Below the pieces are notes generated by a model. The model saw only the letters and a program-made list of their open reading frames with translations. It had not been told where the DNA came from and ran no database searches. Below are positions 36,385 to 45,205 of a DNA stretch of 64,000 nucleotides, piece by piece. Within the stretch, counting starts at the first letter, position 1, and the number at the start of each line of letters is the position of its first letter. This DNA is from JAJDTR01 sp965220415 (lineage in GTDB: Bacteria > Poribacteria > WGA-4E > JAJDTR01), in NCBI GenBank assembly GCA_965220415.1, contig OZ244829.1, positions 1,240,001 to 1,304,000 of the forward strand. The letters are read 5' to 3'. Both the position numbers and the translations under genes were made by a program.

Positions 36385-36690
36385 TTCGGGGCAATTCGCC
36401 GGTTTTTACCGGATTGTGGGATAATGCAACAGTTCAAACGGGGTTGAGGTATGGAGATAGTGCGGGAAGGCAGTGATAGCAAGGCGTGCGGCGCTTGTGT
36501 GGTAAAATGCAATACCTGTGGCGTTATGCCACAGTGAAGGGAAATACGCCGATTTTTGCCGGATTGTGGTATATTGCAACAGTTTGGACGGGTTTGAGTT
36601 GGGAAAATAATGAGGGAAGGCAGTGATAGCAAGACATGCGGCGCTTGTGTTGGAAAACGCAATGCCTGTGGCATTATGCCACAGGTGAAG
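36385..36690. repeat. Imperfect tandem repeat, 150-bp period
   Basis: Two full copies and a partial third. Landmarks CCGGATTGTGG (36409 and 36559), GAAGGCAGTGATAGCAAG and GCGGCGCTTGTGT recur 150 bp apart. The 5'-flanking region of the giant gene starts just beyond, so it may overlap its promoter region. Confidence 0.75.
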
Positions 36691-36776
36691 GTGGGCAGCC
36701 GGCTATGTCATTCTTGGAGGCTGTAGGTCTTTATTTTCCGGTGCAGGGTCGATCTGTCGTAAATGTTTGTGCAAGT

Positions 36777-37356
36777 AATACCATTTCGCTTGAATAATAC
36801 TTATCTTCCGCATTATCGAACAACCAAAAGTTTAATTTCTCAGTTGGCCATATCCCGCATCATAATTGACAGCACGCCATTATCCCTGTCGGAATAATTC
36901 TTTCCGCAAGTGACACTCGTTTTTGGATCTATGACAGGCTTTGAGAAGGTGCTCCTTCGTAGAAGGGTTTTCACTCCAGCGGAGATCAAGTGACTGGATA
37001 AGGAACGCGATAGAGATCTTCAATGTCAATAGAATCGTGATGCGCCTAATCTCCGCGCTCCAGCGGAGCGCAGCATCATAAAATGACACTTACGGTAGTA
37101 CCTGGGTGATTTTTACTCGTTTGCGGATATATACCCAAGATCTGGTACACGAAACTTCGAAATTGCACAAATCTGTTATGCGGAAGATAAGTAATAGTGC
37201 ATATGATGTTGTAAATATATCGTCCACTTACACCGTAGGCGGGGCATATTGCCCCGCCTACTTCGCGCGGAGACTAGACTTCTTGTTCCGTTCCACGCAA
37301 ATTTCTTGATTTTATTCACGCGATTAATGCACTAGCATTTTAGAGAAATGGTATAA
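36777..37356. mobile_element. MITE family 2 interrupted by another inverted-repeat element
   Basis: The family 2 left end (ACCATTTCGCTTGAATAA) stops at 36797 and resumes at 37196 (TAGTGCATATGATG) through to GAGAAATGGTATAA at 37356. The 398-bp insert 36798-37195 has 17-bp ends TACTTATCTTCCGCATT and (reverse-complemented) TACTTATCTTCCGCATA. It in turn contains a 36-bp-type unit at 36985-37019. The complete family 2 copy at 44877-45062 shows the uninterrupted join GAATAACAGTGCATATG. Confidence 0.75.
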
Positions 37357-37374
37357 GGAGATGCGATTCGGAGA

Positions 37375-37446
37375 GGGATCTCTATCGATCAACTGAGTGG
37401 ATAGCGAAGGCGATAGTAAGTCCTGCTCATTATTCATTCGCTTGAT
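37375..37446 (-). repeat. 36-bp unit containing another unit in opposite orientation
   Basis: The outer unit reads on the minus strand (head at 37424-37446, tail at 37375-37387). Between them, 37388-37423 is a complete plus-strand unit (ATCAACTGAGTGGATAGCGA then AGGCGATAGTAAGTCC). Confidence 0.7.
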
Positions 37447-37477
37447 CTTACTACTTTGGCTGTAGGGCAACCGGAGA

Positions 37478-38545
37478 TTAGAAAACGCCCGAAATCGAAA
37501 TTCGCTGGGAATTACCGATGTCGTGGGCGTTAAAAGCGTAATCCGCAAACATAGTCGCTTCTCCCATTCTGAGACGTAATCCAGCGCCCAACGCTAATTT
37601 TTGTGCCTCCGTGCCTACTCGAAAAGCAACGACATTAAGTAGCCAGTATTCCGCCCCCAAGCGGAAGAGTCTGCCGTCTGATTCCTTTCCCTGGGCAAGG
37701 TCATCTTGATTCATCTGCACGTCTCCGGCAACTGTAACACTTCCGATCACGGGCAGCACGCGTTGATACGAAGCGCCGAACCTAAATCTGGGGTTGCGCG
37801 TAAAGGTCGGCGCAGCGCTTGTATCCCAACGAACCTGGGTGCCGGTTGCATCCTCTAGCATCCCGCCGATGTGGAATCCAACGAAGGGACCTGCCATAAA
37901 ACCGAGGTCAAGACCGTCTCCGGATCCCTCATTTTCAATGATTGACTGTTTGAGAATTTTATAGTTCGCGCCAATGGAGAATCTTGGGCTAACCTTTCGC
38001 GCATAGGAAATAAGCAGGGCATTGTCTGTGTTGCTGAAATAGCCCGTCACGGTTGGAGGCTCAAAGTATTGACCATCGTTCTCGCTCTTGCCGGGTAACC
38101 CATCCAACTCCAGAAAATCATCATCAAGGCCATTGCCGTTTGTATCCGTGAATGTCGTAAGTGGAATGTCATCGACGCCTAGACGGATCCAACTAATCCC
38201 GACGCTCCCGACTCCGCTAAATTGATGTACGTAGTTGACGAATTTGTATTCTACAATGCCCTTGTTGAGAAAACCTCCCTCTGCCGCTCCAAAGGAGTCC
38301 GAATACATGATGGAGAATGCGTGCTTTTCAACCTTCGCAAGCCCCGCCGGATTCCAGTAAGCGGCAGTCGCATCATCGGCGATTGACACGAAGGCGCCTC
38401 CCATTCCCAAGGCTCTCGCTCCGACACCGTGGCTGAGAAACTCCGCCGTATGACTACCATCCTCGGTAAAGGCGATCTTTGGAGCGATAAGAAAGGCCAA
38501 AACTAGCGAGCTTATAAGCGTCAACACGCATTTACTGAATTTCAT
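37478..38545 (-). CDS. PorV/UPF0164-like outer-membrane beta-barrel protein
   Basis: 355 residues from the ATG at 38545, which begins a clear signal peptide (MKFSKCVLTLISSLVLAFLI). The mature N-terminus has the family hallmark GVGARALGMGGAFVSIADDATAAYWNPAGLA. Barrel strands follow, ending NSQRISISGVF with a C-terminal Phe. Members include PorV of the type IX secretion system, a shuttle for proteins with C-terminal sorting domains; PorQ-like and FadL-like proteins share the fold. The presence of three proteins with such sorting domains in this window makes a PorV-like role attractive, but it is an inference. Confidence 0.85.
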   Translation of the reverse strand: MKFSKCVLTLISSLVLAFLIAPKIAFTEDGSHTAEFLSHGVGARALGMGGAFVSIADDATAAYWNPAGLAKVEKHAFSIMYSDSFGAAEGGFLNKGIVEYKFVNYVHQFSGVGSVGISWIRLGVDDIPLTTFTDTNGNGLDDDFLELDGLPGKSENDGQYFEPPTVTGYFSNTDNALLISYARKVSPRFSIGANYKILKQSIIENEGSGDGLDLGFMAGPFVGFHIGGMLEDATGTQVRWDTSAAPTFTRNPRFRFGASYQRVLPVIGSVTVAGDVQMNQDDLAQGKESDGRLFRLGAEYWLLNVVAFRVGTEAQKLALGAGLRLRMGEATMFADYAFNAHDIGNSQRISISGVF

Positions 38546-38620
38546 GGTACGCACCAAATCGGCTTGATTGCCCAACGGCAGCATAAGGAAGTTACAAAAA
38601 TAAACTCTCGTTTTGTTCTA

Positions 38621-39035
38621 GGTCCAAACCGCTCCTGCTGGATTGACAAATCCAGCAGGTTCTTACGCATCCATTAAGTTCCGAGTCTTTCGTATCGGAG
38701 GATTGAGAATGGCGTGAAAAGAAATCTTCCAACCTTCCCCTCTTCCATCCTTCCAATCCTACTCTTCCTAGTCAATGCGGAAGATAAACTTTTATATTAA
38801 AACTTGCTTATAAGCAACTTCCAAGAAAAAACTTACATGTCAAACTAAGCCCCAACCGCTCCTGCTGGATTGGCAAATCCAGCAGGTTCTTACGCATCCA
38901 TTAAGTTCCGAGTCTTTCGTATCGGAGGATTGAGAATGGCGTGAAAAGAAATCTTCCAACCTTCCCCCCTTCCATCCTTCCAATCCTACTCTTTCCAGTC
39001 AATGCGCAAGATAAACTTTTATATTAAAACTTGTT
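38621..39035. repeat. Direct repeat, 227-bp period
   Basis: Two near-identical copies of about 185 bp (landmark GCTCCTGCTG at 38631 and 38858). Each contains a hairpin (TCCTGCTGGATT ... AATCCAGCAGG) and a conserved tail GCGGAAGATAAACTTTTATA (one base changed in the second copy). A third, partial copy covering the second half is at about 47512-47611. No gene from 38546 to 39128. Confidence 0.8.
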
Positions 39036-39128
39036 TGTATGTCGTGAAAGGTAGAAGAAAACTTCAAAATCTTTGCGCAAAAAGCGGCAGTTTCCTCTGG
39101 AAGGGAGGATACTCTCGTTTGACTCGTA

Positions 39129-40610
39129 TCACGCCTTGGAGAGTTGCAACACTGTATGCTCGAATTGGCATGCGCCGAGCGCCGTACCATAGAAAACCTC
39201 TGCTTCAAGGCCCCAAGCCAACTTATAAGCGGCAAGGATTTGGATCAACCCGCTAGAGATGTTTCCATGGCAGAGTACCGCGACTGTCCCGCCTCCGCCG
39301 CCGGACGTAATCCTGGCGCCATAGAAGCCGCCTTGGATCCCAATCTTGCGGACTGAATTGACAATCTGCTCCACTTGAGGCGATCCTAGCCCCACGCGAT
39401 ACCGATAACTCCAGTGCGAGGCGTACATAAGCTTGCCCGCGTTCGCCAAGTGAGTCTTCACATTGTCGGCGTCGGCAGCGGCATCTTTGATACAACGGAA
39501 AAACTTCCCGACTCGAGCGTGTTCGTAAATTGGATGTTCAACGCGGCTCCGAACGTGGTAAGTTTTTTGGGGATTGACTTCTGTCGCCGAATCCACCGTC
39601 CCACCATACCGATTGAGAAAATGTTTGCCCGTCATTCGGGCAGGCAAGTAACTTCGGTATTTCCGGCGAAACTCCTGCACCGTGAGATTACACAAATAGT
39701 TATCCCGCAGTGTCTCACTATCCAATTCTTTTTGAAGGATTGTCAATCCCATGAACGCGGCGGTGCGGGCATCGATGTATGCGGCATTCGATGGGCGCTT
39801 GACTCTGCTGTGAATTCCAATCACCCTCGTCCTAAATGGGAGGGACACGCTTCCAAGAACCGGATCGGATTGACAATGGATAGAGAGAATAGTCCCCCGC
39901 TCTCCGGAAGCGGAAGTTATCTGGTCCATCGGACCGCACGGCATACCAACAATGCGGCTTTCGACAATCTGCCCGACCCGAGCAATCTCTTTCGCGTCCA
40001 TCTCCAATTCATAAACGGCGTTGGCAGCAGCCAGCGCAGCCACTTCAATCGCGGCGGATGAGGCGATTCCCGCTCGTATTGGGATGCTGCTTTTAATTGC
40101 GAGCGTGGCGCCGTGCGGAAGCCGCTTGATTTTTCCCTCCTTCAGCAGAACGTAAAAGCCGCCGAGCACATACGCCGCCCATGCAGTTTTGGGATTTCGT
40201 GCGAAGAGTTGGCGAATCTGATTATAGGACTTGAGTTGCCCGCGGTCATAGAAATCGTCTACGGAAATCTGCAAGCCCATCAAGGTGTGGTTGTCAACTC
40301 CGAGACTGAGCGCCCTGAGTTGTCCGCCTTCCCGTACTTGGCAACCCACAACGGCGCCGTGTTCAAGTGTCAATGCGGCAACATTTGCTCCGCAGTAGTC
40401 GGCAATCCCGCCCATGACATCCAACCGTGCGGGTGCTCTCGTGATGACAACTCTTCCGCTCTTTTCAAAACCGGATTCGCCGAACAGTTGATCGTCTTGA
40501 AACCGCAGCATCGACTCAAATTCGAGAATCTCATGGGGTTTGATTTCGGGTCCTGAAATGTGCTCTATTTTTATGGGTTGGCCGCCTTTTAGGAGGTCCT
40601 CCGTACTCAT
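39129..40610 (-). CDS. GHMP-family sugar kinase, L-arabinokinase/galactokinase-like
   Basis: 493 residues, with GAGGTG upstream. N-terminal sugar-binding motif APARLDVMGGIADYCGA (about residues 59-75), the GHMP ATP-binding loop IPIRAGIASSAAIEVAALAA (about 175-194), and a C-terminal GARITSGGGGGTVAVL motif. The block MPCGPMDQITSASGERG, then NYLCNLTVQEFRRKY and HPIYEHARVGKFF, matches the kinase half of plant L-arabinokinases better than E. coli GalK. The likely reaction is ATP-dependent C1 phosphorylation of an aldose such as L-arabinose or galactose for nucleotide-sugar salvage. Substrate is not certain. Stands alone, flanked by repeats. Confidence 0.88.
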   Translation of the reverse strand: MSTEDLLKGGQPIKIEHISGPEIKPHEILEFESMLRFQDDQLFGESGFEKSGRVVITRAPARLDVMGGIADYCGANVAALTLEHGAVVGCQVREGGQLRALSLGVDNHTLMGLQISVDDFYDRGQLKSYNQIRQLFARNPKTAWAAYVLGGFYVLLKEGKIKRLPHGATLAIKSSIPIRAGIASSAAIEVAALAAANAVYELEMDAKEIARVGQIVESRIVGMPCGPMDQITSASGERGTILSIHCQSDPVLGSVSLPFRTRVIGIHSRVKRPSNAAYIDARTAAFMGLTILQKELDSETLRDNYLCNLTVQEFRRKYRSYLPARMTGKHFLNRYGGTVDSATEVNPQKTYHVRSRVEHPIYEHARVGKFFRCIKDAAADADNVKTHLANAGKLMYASHWSYRYRVGLGSPQVEQIVNSVRKIGIQGGFYGARITSGGGGGTVAVLCHGNISSGLIQILAAYKLAWGLEAEVFYGTALGACQFEHTVLQLSKA

Positions 40611-40709
40611 GACGATTCACACCTCATGCGCACCTCTAAGCAAGCGTCAAGCTCGTCGCGAGAATTAGTCCGGATTTATATTTTTAACCCTAATTCCCTA
40701 CTGTGGTTA

Positions 40710-41042
40710 AGAACTTGTTTGAAAAATACAGTTGTAGGGTGCGATCAACCGAGTGAATAACGAGGGCGATAGCGTTACCCTGCGATCAAGCGAATGAATA
40801 GTGAGCGCGATAGAAATCCTACCAGCCTCTTAAATCCCCGAGGGATCAAACGAGTGGATAGCGATCAAGTGACTGAATAAGGAACAATCAAGCGAATGGA
40901 TATTGAGCGCGATAGTGAATCCCGATAGTAGATCCCGTGAGATAGGGATCCCACAGGTGGGTAGTAGACGAAGATAAAAGCATGAAAAACCTTCCCACAA
41001 ATAACCAAAAATGGCTTTGCTACCGATTATTCAAACAGCCGC
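40710..41042. mobile_element. MITE family 4 copy filled with 36-bp units
   Basis: Left end AGAACTTGTTTGAAAAATAC at 40710 and right end CGATTATTCAAACAGCCGC near 41024-41042 form inverted repeats as in 54977-55190. Between them are units at 40744-40820 (head-tail, head-tail) and the triple nest at 40845-40952. The right end reaches the stop codon of the adaptor gene at 41042. Confidence 0.7.
40845..40952 (+). repeat. Three-level nested array of 36-bp units
   Basis: Head 1 ATCAAACGAGTGGATAGCG (40845), head 2 ATCAAGTGACTGAATAAGGA (40864), head 3 ATCAAGCGAATGGATATTGA (40887), then tail 3 GCGCGATAGTGAATCCC (to 40923), tail 2 GATAGTAGATCCC (to 40936), tail 1 GTGAGATAGGGATCCC (to 40952). The order is exactly that of repeated insertion into the centre of an existing unit. 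Confidence 0.85.
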
Positions 41043-42646
41043 TAAGGGACGACTACCGTGACGCTTTCACCATCTGTCAAAGCATGCTGGCCGGCAACAA
41101 CCACTGTATCCCCTTCAACAAGCCCCTGGGTTACCTCAACATCACTGCCCTGTGATAGCCCTATCTCAATTGTCCGCCGTTTGCTAAGGCCCTCGGCAAC
41201 TACGAATACGCTCCTCAGGTCGCGATTTGCATCCTCAAGCACCGAGGAACGCGGAATCAGTATCGTATTTTCATGCACCTCGACAGGAATCGTCGCCTTG
41301 GCGAACATGCCCGGCTTCAAATTCATGCTTGGATTGTCGACTCGGATCTCGATCTTTGCTGTACGACTCGATGGATCTAGTGTGGGACTAATCAGCGAAA
41401 TCTCGCCCATCACGGGATTCTCCAATGCATCGACCCGAATCGATGCTTGTGCCTGCGGCTTCAATTTACCGAGATCTGATTCGATAACGCTGAAAACAGC
41501 CTTAACCGTCTCCATTTCAACAATTTCAAAAAGTGGCGATGTCGGCGACGCCATTCCACCCAGATCTAGATGTCGTTTTGCCACAATACCTGTAATCGGG
41601 GCTAGGATTGTTGCGTCGGATAATCTTTCTTCTGCTAGGCGTGATGCCGCTTCCGCCTGCTTCATGGCGGCTTCTGCCGTGAGAATCTCCGCTTCCCAAC
41701 TTCTGGCAGCCTCCAAATCCTTGGCTGTTGATAGATTGGCTTCTGCCTTCTTGACCTGTGCTTCAGCCAACGTGATGTCTTTCTCCCAAGTGCGCGTCGT
41801 CATTTGAGTGCGTGCAACCCTAAGTGTGGCTTCCGCTTGTTGCACCTGTGCTTCCAGGGAACGAATGTCCTCTGCGCGGGCACCATTTTCGATCAGTCGA
41901 ATCTGCTCGGAAGCAATATTATATTGTGCTTTAGCCACGTCTAACTGTGTCTGCGATGCTTCGAGTGACTGCGCGCTGATTGCTCCGTCTGCGAAGAGTT
42001 TTTGCATTCGGTCATAGTTGTTCTGGGCATTTTCAAAGTTGGCGTCAGCCTGATCGCGGGTAGCTTGAGCTTGTTTACGATCTTCCTCTCTAGCTCCACG
42101 TTTTATCTTTTCCAGGTTTGCCTCGAGTGATGTCAATCCGGCTTCCGCACCCTCAATCTGCGAAACGGTGCGAGTCTCCGCCAAATCCTTGACCTGTTGA
42201 AGAGCAGCCTTCGCGGACGATACATCGGCTTCAGCAACATCAATTTTGACCTTGACGCGCCCTTCCGCGAGCTGTTTTACTTGCTCGTAGTTCGTCTGAG
42301 CCGCTTGGAACGCCGCTTCCGCCTGAGCGAGTTGAAGTTCAAGATCATCATGATTGATAACAGCCATTATGTCATCACTCTTCACGCGGCTACCTTCGTC
42401 AACGCGCATTTCAACGAGTCTGCCGGGGACTTCGGGAATGACCGTTACCCTCGAATTTGGAACAATTGTTCCGGATAATTCCAACACGGACTCGATGGTC
42501 GCTCGCCTTGCTTGAACCACCTCTACAGGTTTTGATACCACTGAAGCGGCGACTTCAGTCGTGCCGGAGCGTTGTTTGGTCACAACCCTTAGGACAACGA
42601 TGCCTACAATAACAACTACAATAATTGCAATAATCAACTTCTTCAA
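41042..42646 (-). CDS. RND/HlyD-type periplasmic adaptor (membrane fusion) protein
   Basis: 534 residues from a TTG start behind GGGAG; an N-terminal membrane anchor (LIIAIIVVVIVGIVVLRVV) is followed by the lipoyl-like half-motif LSGTIVPNSRVTVIPEVPGR. A very long alpha-helical hairpin, Ala-, Gln- and Glu-rich, spans about residues 105-335 (AQAEAAFQAAQTNYEQVKQL and similar), longer than the usual MFP hairpin. The second lipoyl half ILAPITGIVAKRHLDLGGMA and a beta-barrel domain follow, ending in GLVEGDTVVVAGQHALTDGE. It would link an inner-membrane pump to an outer-membrane channel for efflux, but neither is encoded next to it. Confidence 0.88.
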   Translation of the reverse strand: MKKLIIAIIVVVIVGIVVLRVVTKQRSGTTEVAASVVSKPVEVVQARRATIESVLELSGTIVPNSRVTVIPEVPGRLVEMRVDEGSRVKSDDIMAVINHDDLELQLAQAEAAFQAAQTNYEQVKQLAEGRVKVKIDVAEADVSSAKAALQQVKDLAETRTVSQIEGAEAGLTSLEANLEKIKRGAREEDRKQAQATRDQADANFENAQNNYDRMQKLFADGAISAQSLEASQTQLDVAKAQYNIASEQIRLIENGARAEDIRSLEAQVQQAEATLRVARTQMTTRTWEKDITLAEAQVKKAEANLSTAKDLEAARSWEAEILTAEAAMKQAEAASRLAEERLSDATILAPITGIVAKRHLDLGGMASPTSPLFEIVEMETVKAVFSVIESDLGKLKPQAQASIRVDALENPVMGEISLISPTLDPSSRTAKIEIRVDNPSMNLKPGMFAKATIPVEVHENTILIPRSSVLEDANRDLRSVFVVAEGLSKRRTIEIGLSQGSDVEVTQGLVEGDTVVVAGQHALTDGESVTVVVP

Positions 42647-42693
42647 TGTAATGTCTCCCGATGTATAGTGAGAAAATTGTCAAGTAAAATGTG

Positions 42694-42853
42694 ACTTAGT
42701 GGTTCATTCTCTAAGTATTTTATGCTTACGAGACTGGCAAAATAAACCCGTTCTACCACCCCGGTAGGTGCGGTTTCTAACCGCACCGGCACCCAACACT
42801 TACCATATGTTTTTAGAAAATAAACCACTTAGTGGTTCATTCTCTAAGTATTT
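42694..42853. repeat. Flanking direct repeat around a palindrome
   Basis: ACTTAGTGGTTCATTCTCTA occurs at 42694 and 42827, either side of a perfect GGTGCGGTT/AACCGCACC hairpin near 42766-42788. A related ACCATCTGTTTTTAGAAAAT piece recurs near 43191. Confidence 0.65.
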
Positions 42854-42869
42854 AATCCTTAATGAAACC

Positions 42870-43034
42870 ATCAAACGAGTGGATAGCGAGTGATCAACTG
42901 AACGAATAGATCAACCGAACGAATAGTGAGGGCGATAGAGATCCCAGTGCGATAGTAGATCTTGATAGAGATCCCTCAAGCGAATGGATACTGAGCGCGA
43001 TAGCTAATCCCGATAGAGTTCCCATAGAGATCCC
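42870..43034. repeat. Large nested cluster of 36-bp units
   Basis: Reads head, head, head, tail, tail, tail, head, tail, tail, tail: for example ATCAACTGAACGAATAG then ATCAACCGAACGAATAGTGA, followed by GGCGATAGAGATCCC and GTGCGATAGTAGATC. There are two more tails than heads, so one or more heads have decayed or tails belong to a host repeat. Confidence 0.7.
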
Positions 43035-43035
43035 T

Positions 43036-43200
43036 TTTTCTTCAAAACTCGGTTTCTTCCCGGAGTCAAAGTGGCTTCAAGGTAATGGTTGAATCCACTC
43101 ATCACGGGCAACTACGGATTGATAATCATGGCAATCACTTCATCACATAAATCACAGTTCAGACAATGTGAACTACCGACACCTAACACCTACCATCTGT
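43036..43200. repeat. Uninterrupted copy of the repeat that hosts the IS3 element
   Basis: CTTCAAAACTCGGTTTCTTC, AGTCAAAGTGGCTTCAAGG, then GAATCCACTCATCACGGGCA and ATTGATAATCATGGCAATCA are continuous here. The first part matches 30670-30715 and the second matches 32140-32190, on either side of the IS. Confidence 0.7.
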
Positions 43201-43209
43201 TTTTAGAAA

Positions 43210-43369
43210 ATAATACTAACTCGTACTCAATAAGTTACAACCTAAGGTTCGTAAGTAGTAATCAAGCGAATGGACAATGAGTGATCAACTGAACGAATAG
43301 ATCAACCGAACGAATAGTGAGGGCGATAGTAGATCCTGATAGAGATCCCATTCATTGCACGTTTTAAGT
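43210..43369. mobile_element. MITE family 3 copy interrupted by nested units
   Basis: Left end TAATACTAACTCGTACTCAA and core GGTTCGTAAGTAGT are followed by units at 43261-43349 (three heads, two tails), after which ATTCATTGCACG of the same element resumes. Complete copies at 720 and 26604 read GTAGTAGTGCAATTCATTGC without the insert. Confidence 0.75.
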
Positions 43370-43373
43370 TTTA

Positions 43374-44837
43374 CTAGCCACTAGCCGCTAAACACTTACT
43401 TCTGTTCTTATTGGAAACTCCCAAAAATTCCACGGCTTCATGGGCGAGCGATCCCATCGGATCCCATGCAGGTAATACGATTGGCTCCTCCTCAAGTGCA
43501 GCATGAAACTCAGCGGGCAGATACTCTTTGCGCGCGGCAATCTCAAACATGTACTGGTCAAACCAGTTGTCGTTCATAAGGTAGAACCCCTTCCTGCCGT
43601 TGTCTTTTCCCCAACTATTCTCGACGCGCCAGCGGCGTGGAATCTGTTGCTCATTTTCTCCTACGACATCCACTCCGGTGAATAACATGGCGTGTGTCAT
43701 GCAGGTTTGGTGGTACTGGAGTCGGTCTGATTTCTCAAGGGTTAAGCGAGTGTCGTAAATTGCCTCGTAATCATATAACTCCGCATCCCAAAGCCCGAGA
43801 TCGGAGCGCATCATTTTTCCAACGTCGCACCCCATCCAAACCGGTTCGCCATCTGTGATGGTTCTCATTGCAACTTGCTTCATCAAGTCGATATCCACGT
43901 TGAGGTATTTTACGATCGCTCCGCCTTCGACGTTGCCAAGGCATTCGACGGTAAAAGTCTTTCCGACCGGGCTTGTTGGACGAGGGTCGTGCACGAGGCA
44001 TACGTAGTCATCGATTGCGACGGTGATATACTTCTCCGCGAACTCTTGGGGCGTCAATGCGCCATCGCTCTGGAACTTCCTGTCCGCGTCGTTCCACTGC
44101 CACTCAAAATCAGTGGGCGGAGTGCCAAGATGAATCGACAAAATGCGGTACACGGTTCCGACAACTTCGTCCTTTGCATCCAGCAACTCGTCAAAGCTTG
44201 CACCTTTTGCAGCCATGTCACGCAGCGTCTTGGCTCCCTCCCGCAACTTGTGGGTGAGGATGCCATTCATCTTCGCCGAGTTTGAGGAACTTTCCGTCTC
44301 GGGCATGAAGGCTTGGGGCACAAGACCGTGTTTCTTGACGAGGTTCACGAACATGTTCCATTGTCCACCATCATCAAGTGGTCGCTCAAGTAGCCATGCT
44401 ACGGATCAATCGTCCACGGAGTGCTCTGCCCTCTCAATAATCCGCTGTAGGAAGTAGTTTGCTCGCTCAAGTTTGTCCCAAAAGAACATATAGTTTTGGC
44501 TGAATTCAAACTCTTTGAGATTCATCTTCTTCATCGCTCCCACCCGAAGAAGATTCAGCCCCGCGAACATCCAACATCTACCACTTTTCTTTTGATTGGT
44601 AACACTCCAATCGTCCAGCACATGACTGAAGGTGAAATCGCTGTTGGTAACCACCTGACGGTTAAGCGCAACATCGTCCACGGTGACCTTGCAGACGGCG
44701 TTCTGCGCCATCCGATAAATGGAGTTGCTCTCGAAATTCTTACGCAGGGTCGAAATTCGATGCGAGGTCAACGCACCGTCGGGAGGTGTATTAAACGAAT
44801 TTAGTGGATCAACTGATGAGGCAGGAACAGAGTCCAT
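43374..44837 (-). pseudogene. Bleomycin hydrolase/aminopeptidase C (C1B) broken by an in-frame UGA
   Basis: A 487-codon frame behind GGGAG contains one in-frame UGA at 44406-44408 (codon 144). All catalytic parts are present: Gln82 and Cys88 in NQKKSGRCWMFAGLN, His in TCMTHAMLFTGVD, and Asn in WRVENSWGKDNGRKGFYLMN. The UGA lies in AEHSVDD-U-SVAWLLERPLDDGG, where relatives have a basic or other non-catalytic residue, so CGA-to-TGA mutation (or a sequencing error) fits better than selenocysteine. Downstream of the UGA the frame is fully conserved, so the break is recent. The last codons (CLAASG) and the stop lie in a heptamer repeat. If intact it would be a cytoplasmic cysteine aminopeptidase. 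Confidence 0.8.
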
Positions 44838-44876
44838 ACGATGACTCCCAACATTGACTTGAACTCAAACTAATGA

Positions 44877-45062
44877 TATATTACCGTTTCTCTTGAATAA
44901 CAGTGCATATGATGTCTGAATTATATCGTTTACTTTCTACGTAGGCGGGGCATCTTGCCCCGCCGGCTTTGCGCGGAGGCGAAACTTCTTGTTCCGCTTC
45001 ACGCAAATTTCTTGACCTGATTCACGCGATCAATGCACAAGCATTGTAGAGAAATGGTATAA
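44877..45062. mobile_element. MITE-like element, family 2 (complete copy)
   Basis: About 186 bp with ends TATTACCGTTTCTCTTGAAT and (reverse-complemented) TTATACCATTTCTCTACAAT, and a central GCGGGGCATCTTGCCCCGC hairpin. This spacer holds no gene. Other copies: 36777-37356 (interrupted), 54495-54749 (carrying units), and half copies at 9524-9634 and near 30304. Confidence 0.8.
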
Positions 45063-45205
45063 GATCAAAAACTGTTGGTTGGCTGATCGGTACGTGCAAC
45101 TCAACGCGATATGACAATCCCCTGCAAACAGACTACGGATGGAGTCTAAAAGTATGTACGCCGCGATAACGGAAATGATTTTGACGTTGCTCGTGGAAGG
45201 TATGT

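Noticed and set aside
40740..43350. CRISPR array as an explanation for the repeated 36-bp sequences
   Set aside because: Unit length is similar to CRISPR repeats, but there are no unique spacers of constant length, copies are nested and inverted, and no cas genes are present.
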